Source of the DNA: an uncultured Ignavibacterium sp.
GTDB taxonomy: Bacteria > Bacteroidota > Ignavibacteria > Ignavibacteriales > Ignavibacteriaceae
Assembly: GCA_937125135.1 (NCBI GenBank)
Contig: CAKZLD010000121.1
Coordinates: forward strand, 1 to 33,056
DNA length: 33,056 nt
Reading direction: 5' to 3'
A program made the position numbers and the translations under genes. Within the stretch, counting starts at the first letter, position 1, and the number at the start of each line of letters is the position of its first letter. Below are positions 25,629-33,056 of this stretch, one piece after another. Below the pieces are notes generated by a model. That model did not search any database. It saw only the letters and a list, made by a program, of their open reading frames with translations, and had not been told where the DNA came from.

Positions 25629-28230
25629 TCTCCATTTTCTTTTTTAATTCACTTAATTTATTTAGTGCCTCAAGTGGCGTCAGATTATCAATTTCCATAT
25701 TCTTTATTTCATCTCGAAATTTATCATCTTTTATTTCAAACAAATTAATTTGGGTATCGGTTTCAGTTCTTATCTTTTTTAATCTTTCTTTTTTAATTTC
25801 ATAAGGAGTTAATTCTTTACTTTCAAGATTGTTTAGAATTTCTTTGGCTCTGTTAGTTACAAACATAGGCAAACCAGCCATCATCGCAACTTGTATTCCG
25901 TAACTATGATCAGCTTTTCCTGGATTAACACGATGAAGAAAAATAACTTTATCTCCATATTCGCGCACTTCAACTTTATAATTCTTTATTCGAGGAAATA
26001 ACTCTGCCATTTCATTCAATTCGTGATAGTGAGTTGCAAAAAGTGTTTTCGCAGCAACATCAGGATTTTCGTGAAGATATTCTGTTATCGCCCAAGCAAT
26101 TGAAATTCCATCAAAGGTGCTTGTGCCTCTACCAATTTCATCAAGCAAAATTAAACTTCTTGAAGTTGCGTTGTTAAGAATATTTGCTGCTTCCTGCATC
26201 TCAACAAGGAAAGTGCTTTCGCCTGCAGAAATGTTATCACTCGCACCAACTCGTGTGAAGATTCTATCAACAATTCCGATTGTTGCCTTTTCAGCTGGAA
26301 CAAATGAACCAATTTGTGCAAGCAAAACAATCAATCCAATTTGTCGAAGATAAACTGATTTACCAGCCATATTCGGACCTGTGAGCAATATAATTTGCTG
26401 ATCATCGTTGTTCAATCTGCAATCATTAGGAGTAAATTTTTCTCCAGGCGGAAGAATTCTCTCAACTACAGGATGACGTCCTTTGATTATGTTTATTTCT
26501 TTTTCGTTATTTATCTCTGGTTTAACATAATTGTATTTCTCTGCAACTTCTGCAAAAGAACAAAATACATCCAGCATTCCAATCAACTTCGCATTACTCT
26601 GAATTTTTTCTGTCTGATAACTGATTAAAACTCGCAGCTCATTAAATAGTTGATACTCAAGTGCATTTATTCTTTCTTCGGCATTAAGAATTTTTTCTTC
26701 AAATTCTTTCAATTCAGGAGTGATGTATCGTTCTGAATTTACTAAGGTTTGTTTACGAATGTAATTATCAGGAATTTTATTTTTATGAGCATTGGATATT
26801 TCAATGTAATAGCCAAAGACTTTATTAAAACTTACTTTAAGAGAAGGGATTTGCGTTTTTTCTCTTTCACTTTGTTGAAGATTTGCCAACCAGTCTTTTC
26901 CATTAAAAGCTATTTCACGAAGTTCATCAAGTTCGGGTGAATAACCTTTTTTTATAAAGCCGCCCTCGTTCAATCCCGCAGGAGGGTTATCAGCTATTGC
27001 TTCTGAAATTTTGTTTACCAAATCGGGTAAAGATTCCAGAGCATCAGAAATTCTTTTTAATGTTGAATCTGAAAAATCAGACAGCTTTTCTTTAATAGTT
27101 GGAATTTTTTGAAGTGAAGTTTTCAGAGAAATTACATCTCTTGCATTAGCTCTGCCAGTAGAAATTTTGGAAATCAATCTTTCCAGATCGCCAATTTCTT
27201 TAAGACTTTCTCTAATTTCTTTCCTTTTATTTTTTCGTTGAAAAAGTTCTTCAACCGCATTTTGTCTTTGTTTAATCGAATTGAGATTTCTCAAAGGAGC
27301 AGAAACCCAGTTTTTAAGTAACCTTCCACCCATAGCTGTTTGCGTTTCATCTAAAATCGAAAGCAAAGAACCCTCTCGGCCACCATCCTGCATTGAAGAA
27401 ATAATTTCAAGATTTCGTTTGGTTGAATAATCCAAAATCATATAGTCTGTCGGATTGTAAATCGAAATCTTGTTTATATGAGTAAGATTAACTTTCTGAG
27501 TATCTTGTAAATAATGAAGAACTACACCCGCAGCTATCAATCCAACGGATAAACGTTCAATTCCAAATCCTTTAAGTGTTACAGTATTGAAATGATTGAG
27601 TAATAAATCTTTACAAAAGTCATAATTAAAAATCCAGTCTTCAATCTTTGTTAATCTAACAGAATGGTTATTTTTTGAGAGGATTTTGTCTAAAACTTCT
27701 TTATCCTTTTTTTGATATAAAATTTCAGATGGATTGATGAGTTGAATTTGTTCACTTAACTCTGAAAATCTGGATTCATAAACGAAAAAATCTCCTGTAG
27801 AAATATCAGAAAATGAAATTCCGACTAAATCATTTTGAATAAATAATGCTGCTAAATAATTATTCTTTTTGTGATCAAGTAATTTTTCAGAAAGAGTAAC
27901 CCCGGGTGTAACAACTTCAACCACTTCACGTTTTACAATTCCTTTAGCAAACTTTGGATTTTCCATTTGTTCGCAGATTGCAACTCTGTATCCCGCACGA
28001 ACTAATTTTGGCAGATATGAATCAATTGCGTGATGAGGAAAACCTGCAAGCGGGACATCACCAGCAGCGCCATTTGAACGCTTTGTTAAAGTAATTCCAA
28101 GAACTTTTGAAGCAATTTTTGCATCATCTTCGAAAGTTTCAAAAAAATCTCCCACCCGAAAGAACAACACCGTATCTGGATGTTCTGATTTAATCTTGAA
28201 ATACTGTTTCATCAATGGAGTCTGCTGCAT
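25615..28230 (-). CDS. mutS: DNA mismatch repair protein MutS
   Basis: ATPase that recognises mismatches and starts repair with MutL. The 871 residues fit full-length MutS1. The mismatch-reading motif is GDFFETF (Phe29-Phe30-Glu31, the usual F-x-E with Phe in the middle). Walker A, TGPNMAGKSVYLRQ, is near residue 615; RIFTRVGASDNISAGESTF and LLDEIGRGTSTFDG follow; ATHYHEL is present. It heads a minus-strand unit with the DUF1684, DAHP synthase and MORN genes. A promoter candidate lies just upstream. Confidence 0.97.
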   Translation of the reverse strand: MQQTPLMKQYFKIKSEHPDTVLFFRVGDFFETFEDDAKIASKVLGITLTKRSNGAAGDVPLAGFPHHAIDSYLPKLVRAGYRVAICEQMENPKFAKGIVKREVVEVVTPGVTLSEKLLDHKKNNYLAALFIQNDLVGISFSDISTGDFFVYESRFSELSEQIQLINPSEILYQKKDKEVLDKILSKNNHSVRLTKIEDWIFNYDFCKDLLLNHFNTVTLKGFGIERLSVGLIAAGVVLHYLQDTQKVNLTHINKISIYNPTDYMILDYSTKRNLEIISSMQDGGREGSLLSILDETQTAMGGRLLKNWVSAPLRNLNSIKQRQNAVEELFQRKNKRKEIRESLKEIGDLERLISKISTGRANARDVISLKTSLQKIPTIKEKLSDFSDSTLKRISDALESLPDLVNKISEAIADNPPAGLNEGGFIKKGYSPELDELREIAFNGKDWLANLQQSEREKTQIPSLKVSFNKVFGYYIEISNAHKNKIPDNYIRKQTLVNSERYITPELKEFEEKILNAEERINALEYQLFNELRVLISYQTEKIQSNAKLIGMLDVFCSFAEVAEKYNYVKPEINNEKEINIIKGRHPVVERILPPGEKFTPNDCRLNNDDQQIILLTGPNMAGKSVYLRQIGLIVLLAQIGSFVPAEKATIGIVDRIFTRVGASDNISAGESTFLVEMQEAANILNNATSRSLILLDEIGRGTSTFDGISIAWAITEYLHENPDVAAKTLFATHYHELNEMAELFPRIKNYKVEVREYGDKVIFLHRVNPGKADHSYGIQVAMMAGLPMFVTNRAKEILNNLESKELTPYEIKKERLKKIRTETDTQINLFEIKDDKFRDEIKNMEIDNLTPLEALNKLSELKKKMENDEK

Positions 28231-28251
28231 AAACCAATTTTAATTAGCGTT

Positions 28252-28283
28252 CAAAAATAGCTTCAGACGGATATAAATTCAAT
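28252..28283 (-). promoter_or_regulatory. Promoter candidate for mutS
   Basis: On the minus strand ATTG (28283-28280), 20 bases, then TATTTTTG (28259-28252) matches the Bacteroidota -7 box exactly and the -33 box at three of four bases. The mutS ATG is about 21 bases downstream. In the same divergent gap TATGTTTG at 28298-28305 is an exact -7 box for the plus strand, but without a -33 TTTG. Confidence 0.45.
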
Positions 28284-28427
28284 TTAATATGAATTGATAT
28301 GTTTGAATTAGAATTTTTATATCATACTTCAACAATCTAAAGAAATCTATTTCTCCATTATCATATTTTTTACTTTGAAAAATTATTCCGATTTATTAAT
28401 TTTCATGTAAACATAGGAGTTCAATAT

Positions 28428-30182
28428 ATGAAAACCTTCATTACAACCCTCATAATTTTTCTTTTTACTCAAATTCTTACTGCACAAGATAAATATTTAA
28501 TCAACACTAATAGAATTTGGCTTCCCATCAATAATTTCGGAGTTCTGGCGGATGTATCAATATTTAATAAGAGCGGAGGTTTACTTGATGATAAACAATT
28601 TTTATATTCAGCTGGCTTCTTTTTATCAGGAAAAAACTCTGATACAATCTGGACAAATGGAGTAGCTTCAGCCTCAAGTATTGCAGACTATCAACCTGGG
28701 AATGTAGATTCAAACCAATATGATCCACGGAATGCTATTTATGAAATCACACCTCTTCCAGCTTTTAATTCAACATGGCAGAAATATCGCTTTGCTGTAC
28801 AAATAGGCGCAAAATTTTATGATGGCAATGCCGATGGAATTTATAATCCAGTTGATTTGAACGGCAATGGACAGTGGGACCCAAATGAAGACAGACCAGA
28901 TATTATAGGTGATTTCACTGCATGGTGCGCTTATAATGATGGAGTCCCTGGTTCCACAAGAAGATATAAGAACAATCCATTGGGGATTGAAATTCATCAA
29001 ACTCTATTTTCTTACAACAATTATAATACTGCTGATGCACGCTCTGCAACTTTTTTCGTGAGGTATAAAATTTTTAATACTGGAAAAGTATCTCAAACTT
29101 TAGACTCAGTTTATTTCGGAGCTTGGTCTGATACAGACATTGGCAGTATCGGGGATGCTTATATGGATGATTTAGCTGGTTGTGACACCGTCAATAATGC
29201 CGGATATATTTACAATGATGGAGATGATGCTGATTGGGGTGTTAATCCGCCTGCTCATTTTATTAAAATCTTACAAGGACCTTATGCTTATATACCGGGG
29301 GTAACTTTTATCGATCATAATTTAAATGGAGATTTTGACCCTGGTGTGGATACGCCATTAGATACTGCTAAAAACAGAAGAGGTCCAGTTTTAGGAGTTG
29401 ATTTATTCCCTGGTGCAAAAAATTTAGGAATAACATCTTATATGTTTTATATTAGTTCATCTATAGTACAAGGAGACCCGGCAAACTCAAGAGAAGCAAG
29501 AAACTATTTACTGGGAAGAGCAGCTAATGGTCAGTTACTAAATCCTTGTGGATGGGGCGTTGTACTTGGCGGAGTAAATTGTAATTTGGTTAATCCGATT
29601 TTTGCTTATTCAGGAGATCCTGTAACTCAGGTTGGTTGGCTAAGTAATTTCCCATCTGATTATCGTCAGATTGTTTCTACAGGTCCATTTAAATTAAAAG
29701 TTGGGCAGCCGATTGATATTATTGTTGCTCACATAGCAGCTCGAGGTGTTTCTTCATTGAATTCTGTTTATTGGGGTAAAGCATACAACAATACTTTACA
29801 ACAATTCTACAATTCAAACTTCGTTAGCATGCCTCTATCAGTTGAAGAAGAAGAAAATTTAGTTTTAAGTGATTATAAACTTTATCAAAACTACCCTAAT
29901 CCGTTTTCCTCCGGAGGCGGATCGGCATATGGCGGAAATTCGGTTACAACAATTAAATTTTCAATTCCAAGTAGCACAGAATACCAATCTGTGCAGCAAA
30001 ATGTTAATTTGAAAATATATGACATCCTCGGCAACGAAGTAGCTGTATTAGTAAACGAACCAAAATCTCCCGGCACTTATGAAATAAAATGGGATGCGTC
30101 AGGACAAGCAAGCGGAATATATTTTTATCAACTTCGAGCTGGAAAATTTATTGATACAAAGAAGATGATATTACTCAGATAG
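28428..30182 (+). CDS. T9SS-exported protein with a type A sorting domain
   Basis: A 584-residue protein with a Sec signal peptide (cleavage near residue 19, LTAQ) and a C-terminal type IX secretion sorting domain: YQNYPNPF near residue 490, then NLKIYDILGNEVAVLV and GIYFYQLRAGKFIDTKKMILLR at the end. The body matches no family I know. It holds Asp/Asn-rich loops, DGNADGIYNPVD, DLNGNGQWDPNED and DHNLNGDFDPGVD, that resemble Ca-binding loops. It is probably released or anchored at the cell surface. The sorting domain carries a 10-residue Gly-rich insertion coded by GC-rich DNA. AGGAG lies 9 bases before the ATG. It is monocistronic, with a terminator shared with the rhodanese gene. Confidence 0.88.
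   Translation: MKTFITTLIIFLFTQILTAQDKYLINTNRIWLPINNFGVLADVSIFNKSGGLLDDKQFLYSAGFFLSGKNSDTIWTNGVASASSIADYQPGNVDSNQYDPRNAIYEITPLPAFNSTWQKYRFAVQIGAKFYDGNADGIYNPVDLNGNGQWDPNEDRPDIIGDFTAWCAYNDGVPGSTRRYKNNPLGIEIHQTLFSYNNYNTADARSATFFVRYKIFNTGKVSQTLDSVYFGAWSDTDIGSIGDAYMDDLAGCDTVNNAGYIYNDGDDADWGVNPPAHFIKILQGPYAYIPGVTFIDHNLNGDFDPGVDTPLDTAKNRRGPVLGVDLFPGAKNLGITSYMFYISSSIVQGDPANSREARNYLLGRAANGQLLNPCGWGVVLGGVNCNLVNPIFAYSGDPVTQVGWLSNFPSDYRQIVSTGPFKLKVGQPIDIIVAHIAARGVSSLNSVYWGKAYNNTLQQFYNSNFVSMPLSVEEEENLVLSDYKLYQNYPNPFSSGGGSAYGGNSVTTIKFSIPSSTEYQSVQQNVNLKIYDILGNEVAVLVNEPKSPGTYEIKWDASGQASGIYFYQLRAGKFIDTKKMILLR
29907..29936 (+). repeat. 30-base GC-rich palindromic insertion inside the T9SS sorting domain
   Basis: These 30 bases are about two thirds G+C, while the surroundings are AT-rich. 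They encode SSGGGSAYGG in frame between NPF and NSVTTIKF, where the family normally runs NPFNPTTTIKF. The sequence contains the perfect palindrome CCTCCGGAGG and imperfect inverted ends (TCCTCC and GGCGGA). It looks like a small palindromic element inserted in frame; whether it is dispersed in the genome cannot be told from this window. Confidence 0.5.
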
Positions 30183-30207
30183 TTTATTCATTAAACAATT
30201 TATTATT

Positions 30208-30242
30208 AAAAAAAAGACCCTGAAAATTCAGGGTCTTTTTTT
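30208..30242. terminator. Bidirectional intrinsic terminator
   Basis: GACCCTGAA (30216-30224) and TTCAGGGTC (30227-30235) form a perfect 9-bp stem flanked by an A-tract on the left and a T-tract on the right, so it can end transcription on both strands. It lies between the convergent T9SS gene and the rhodanese gene. Confidence 0.9.
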
Positions 30243-30267
30243 AGATCAAAAGTCAAATGAAATACAA

Positions 30268-31305
30268 TTACGGAGTTCCCGTAATGTATGGATAACGCTT
30301 TATTTCATTTGCTGGAATGAAAGTATTTGGAACATTTCCGGCAAGCATTAAATCATAAATCATGGAATTAGCACCATAGGTTAAAGATTTAACATCATAT
30401 CCTAAAAGTCTTAAATATGCTCCTATATATGAACTGGTTTGTCCAGTGTAACAATAAAGAACAGTGGTTTTATTTGTTGGAATAGTCTTTAAATCGTTGG
30501 CACTCTTAAAAGGTTGAGTTGCCGGATCATAGTTAATTGCACCATTGATATGACCAGGATTTAAGTAAAGAGAATTTGGCCAATAATTAATTATATAATA
30601 ATTGCTGAGATTTGAATAAACTGTATTTTCTGAAATTGTTGCTGGCGGATAACCCTCAGCCAGTAAAGCTTTTATTCTTGCTTCAAGAATTTCTGGTGCA
30701 GTTTTTTTACCAGTATTTAATTTTGGCAAATCTCCCTTAGCATTTTTTGCTGGAGAAGGTGTTTGAACAAATTGGCCAGCTCTTACATTACTTCTTTTAG
30801 CTAACCAATAATTTTGTGCGAAAACTGAATCCCATGAACTCATTCCAAACTTTAAGGAAACGACTTTACTTCCAAATCCACCCATAGCTCTTACTAAAGA
30901 TGTGGCATATGCTGATGTTTGCCCTGAATAACAAATAAGAACTATTCTGTCGTAGTTAGCAGGATCTACACTTTTCATATAATCCCAAAGTGTGTTGAAA
31001 GGAACATTTACTGCGCCAGCAATTCTTCCTGCTATAAAATCTGCTGCTGCCCTTAAATCAATTAATAATTGCTTGGAAGGATTAGTGAGCTGCATTGTTC
31101 TTACATCAGCTGCAGAAACTACGAAAGTAGGGGTATTATGTATGTAATCATTTGTTTCTTCGAAGTGCTTTAATAATACTTCTGTCTCATTTACTTGCGG
31201 GGTTGGATCAACAGGATTTTCATCTTTTTTACACCCAACGGTAAAAATCAACATTGAGGAAATAAGAAGAATTAAAAATAATCCGAAAAGATTTTTTTGT
31301 TTCAT
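30268..31305 (-). CDS. Lipoprotein with two rhodanese domains
   Basis: I chose the second ATG (31305, 345 residues), since AAAGG lies 7 bases upstream of it; the first ATG at 31320 adds five residues. A lipoprotein signal peptide ends at Cys25 (FTVGC). Two rhodanese-like domains follow: the first about 60-165 with LLIDLRAAADFIAGRIAGAVN and active Cys125 in CYSGQTS; the second about 220-330 with GHINGAINYD and Cys285 in CYTGQTS. Both nucleophile cysteines are kept, so sulfur transfer is possible. It follows the multiheme cytochrome by about 40 bases and is probably cotranscribed. Rhodanese-family lipoproteins occur in Geobacter ext electron-conduit clusters, from memory, which may be a parallel. 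Confidence 0.88.
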   Translation of the reverse strand: MKQKNLFGLFLILLISSMLIFTVGCKKDENPVDPTPQVNETEVLLKHFEETNDYIHNTPTFVVSAADVRTMQLTNPSKQLLIDLRAAADFIAGRIAGAVNVPFNTLWDYMKSVDPANYDRIVLICYSGQTSAYATSLVRAMGGFGSKVVSLKFGMSSWDSVFAQNYWLAKRSNVRAGQFVQTPSPAKNAKGDLPKLNTGKKTAPEILEARIKALLAEGYPPATISENTVYSNLSNYYIINYWPNSLYLNPGHINGAINYDPATQPFKSANDLKTIPTNKTTVLYCYTGQTSSYIGAYLRLLGYDVKSLTYGANSMIYDLMLAGNVPNTFIPANEIKRYPYITGTP

Positions 31306-31342
31306 TTTAGAGCCTTTCATTTAGTGAACGATTAATTTATTA

Positions 31343-32725
31343 TTAATTAACTTGCCAATTCGGTGGAAGTTTTCCATCAACGATAATATTAACATTTGCA
31401 GGTTTCTCCCAATCAAGACAGTCAGAATTAAACAGATATAATTCTTTATTCTTGAATGAACCGTCTGGATTTTTAATAATGTGACAACCTTCTCTACAAT
31501 TTGTGTATGGAACCCATTGACCACTTGCATTTTTGAATCCAGTTCGTGGTGTTATCCTTACAATATTATGAGGAGTAGCGTATTTATATGTTGGAGCAAC
31601 ATTGAAATTAGATAAATTACTTATTCCGTATTCCATCCAGCTATCGGGAGCCATCAGAGATCTTCTTAAGAGAGCATATTTAAATCCTGGTTTAACAGAG
31701 GGAATTGGATTCATACCAATTTTATAGCCAAGATAAGAAGGAATTCTTGCTCCAGCTCCTCCAATGTGGCAGCTACCACAATTATTATAATCCTGCGAAT
31801 GACAAACATTACAACTGAAAGTATTTATATGCACAGAATGAAATATATTAGAAGTGTTTACATTAGAATGACAATCCTTACATTCAGGCATCAATGGCAT
31901 TTTATATCTTTGATCATAAATCTGTCCATCACCATGGATTTCGTGTTTATTATGACAATTCATACAAGTAAATCCACGTTTGGTAAGATGAACATCTGGA
32001 ACTGTTCCGGGAGCAACTCCAAAATAAGCATGTCCACCACGACTTGTATGACAAGTGGTACAATGATCAACCATATCCGGAGTTTTTACAAATTTGTGAG
32101 CTCTATAAAGTCCTCCACCACCAGCTTTTGGTCTCATCACGTGGCAGTCTCCACAAGTAGCATGACACTTTGCACAATTCTTTTCATATCCTTTTTTCAT
32201 TTGCTCACTAAGGGCATTGAATCCAGCAGGAATATTTCCTAATCCCGCACGAAGAGTAACCATATTTTTTTGACCCCAACCTTGTTCGTGAAGACTATTT
32301 TTAGTCTGATTAACTATATTCGGATGGCATCTTCCGCAGGCAACTTCAGAATTAGCCGATGGTTTTTTAATAAAATTTCCGGAGTGAGCTAATTTTTTAT
32401 CAGCAGTGTTGGCTACACCTCCATGGCAGGATTCACAAGGAATTTTTCCGTGAATATCATTCTTAAAATCCTCGAAACCTGGACCACCAAGAAAAACTCT
32501 GTCGTAAGGTTGTATATGTGGGGTTTCTCCTCCACAGCCAGCACCACCTGGCTCTGGAAGATCTGGTGTATGGACCGCTTTTAGATGATTGTAATCAGTA
32601 TGACATCCTATGCAAGATGCTCTGCTTAAAGTTGGCACGGGATCAGTTGGTTTGTTATTTTCTTTCTCAGAACATCCGAAGAAGAACAAAATTACAGATA
32701 GATGAATTAATAATAATTTTTTCAT
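31343..32725 (-). CDS. Multiheme c-type cytochrome lipoprotein (about 10-11 hemes)
   Basis: The ATG at 32725 gives 460 residues with a clean lipoprotein signal (Cys18 in FFFGC); an upstream ATG at 32767 would add 14 residues before it. Ten CxxCH heme sites are seen in order: CIGCH, CESCH, CGRCH, CAKCH, CGDCH, CTTCH, CMNCH, CKDCH, CNVCH and CGSCH. A further CREGCH near the C-terminus is CxxxCH, a possible eleventh site. The last 140 residues otherwise lack hemes. It is likely anchored to the outer membrane and moves electrons between periplasm and exterior or to a terminal acceptor. The partner rhodanese lipoprotein follows. No porin is in the window. Confidence 0.93.
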   Translation of the reverse strand: MKKLLLIHLSVILFFFGCSEKENNKPTDPVPTLSRASCIGCHTDYNHLKAVHTPDLPEPGGAGCGGETPHIQPYDRVFLGGPGFEDFKNDIHGKIPCESCHGGVANTADKKLAHSGNFIKKPSANSEVACGRCHPNIVNQTKNSLHEQGWGQKNMVTLRAGLGNIPAGFNALSEQMKKGYEKNCAKCHATCGDCHVMRPKAGGGGLYRAHKFVKTPDMVDHCTTCHTSRGGHAYFGVAPGTVPDVHLTKRGFTCMNCHNKHEIHGDGQIYDQRYKMPLMPECKDCHSNVNTSNIFHSVHINTFSCNVCHSQDYNNCGSCHIGGAGARIPSYLGYKIGMNPIPSVKPGFKYALLRRSLMAPDSWMEYGISNLSNFNVAPTYKYATPHNIVRITPRTGFKNASGQWVPYTNCREGCHIIKNPDGSFKNKELYLFNSDCLDWEKPANVNIIVDGKLPPNWQVN

Positions 32726-32767
32726 TGCTTGCTCATTCTTAAAGTTTTTAATGTTATTACAACACAA

Positions 32768-33056
32768 ATGCCATTTTTTTACAAATAAAAACTTATAAAA
32801 TTGATGAAAAATTAAATTATCAATCTTAAAATTGAGAAAAATTATTTACTTGATTGGGAATGAAAATGAATGCTTGATGTAAAACAATATTTGATTTGAA
32901 TTGGGTTTTGAATTGAAAATGTAACTGATAAGTAATTATCATTTCACTTTTCGAGAAAGAAGGGATATTTCGACAATTGTTGCAGAACTTTAATAAAATT
33001 ATCAACAATGAAATAATGTACGCTTTGAGCGCGGGTGGGCTCTCCGAAGGATGCTG
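32768..33056. other. Gene-free end region with a GC-rich terminal tract
   Basis: No convincing gene is seen between the cytochrome and the window end. The DNA is very AT-rich up to about 33020; the last roughly 35 bases then switch to GC-rich sequence including GCGCGGGTGGGCTC. A plus-strand frame from the ATG at 33017 (MYALSAGGLSEGC) is open to the edge but too short to judge. No convincing promoter for the cytochrome was found here. Confidence 0.4.

Noticed and set aside
32826-33008. A 60-residue minus-strand frame in the end region
   Set aside because: Low-complexity AT-rich composition, no SD, no signal and no family match.
1-33056. CRISPR arrays, tRNA or rRNA genes, insertion sequences
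   Set aside because: No regular spacer-repeat pattern, no tRNA-like or rRNA sequence, and no transposase was seen on reading both strands.

Overview
The window is AT-rich (about one third G+C by eye), densely coding, mostly on the minus strand, and reads as chromosomal housekeeping DNA from an Ignavibacteria-like member of the Bacteroidota/Chlorobi (FCB) group. The evidence is a type IX secretion C-terminal sorting domain with a YPNPF motif, promoter candidates of the Bacteroidota form TTTG-N20-TAnnTTTG, MORN-type and FN3 exported proteins, and a multiheme cytochrome lipoprotein as found in anaerobic FCB lineages. Species cannot be fixed from the sequence alone.

Layout. 1-1017 (-): the start of an exported protein and an FN3 lipoprotein. 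1140-4033 (-): a pyrR-pyrB-pyrC pyrimidine operon behind a leader that holds an attenuator, a PyrR-site-like hairpin and a possible leader peptide. 4034-5282 (-): an OmpA-family protein with its own terminator and promoter. 5304-10206 (-): gcvP, a small Omp85-type protein and rsmE. 10322-17772 (-): a fatty-acid/phospholipid operon in the order DUF177, rpmF, plsX, fabH, fabD, DUF3109, fabG, acpP, fabF, rnc. 17961-22507 (+): a divergent operon with a 3-hydroxyacyl-CoA dehydrogenase, acetate kinase, an SDR protein lacking the catalytic Tyr, and a COG2509-type flavoprotein. 22641-28230 (-): mutS, a DUF1684 lipoprotein, a DAHP synthase and a MORN-repeat exported protein. 28428-30182 (+): a T9SS-exported protein. 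30268-32725 (-): a multiheme c-type cytochrome lipoprotein followed by a double-rhodanese lipoprotein. 32768-33056: no gene supported, ending in an unusual GC-rich tract.

How the parts work together. The fab operon supplies acyl-ACP from malonyl-CoA (FabD, FabH, FabG, FabF, AcpP) and feeds it to PlsX for phospholipid synthesis, linked to ribosome and RNA functions through L32 and RNase III. The pyr operon carries its own regulator, PyrR, and the first steps of UMP synthesis. The cytochrome and rhodanese pair is the most system-like accessory part: two outer-envelope lipoproteins that may belong to an electron-transfer or sulfur-handling module. The points most worth a second look are the pyr leader, the cytochrome/rhodanese pair, a 30-base GC-rich palindromic in-frame insertion in the T9SS sorting domain, a probable ATT start in the Omp85 gene, and catalytic-site deviations in two dehydrogenase-family enzymes. 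No CRISPR array, tRNA, rRNA, insertion sequence or phage gene was seen.
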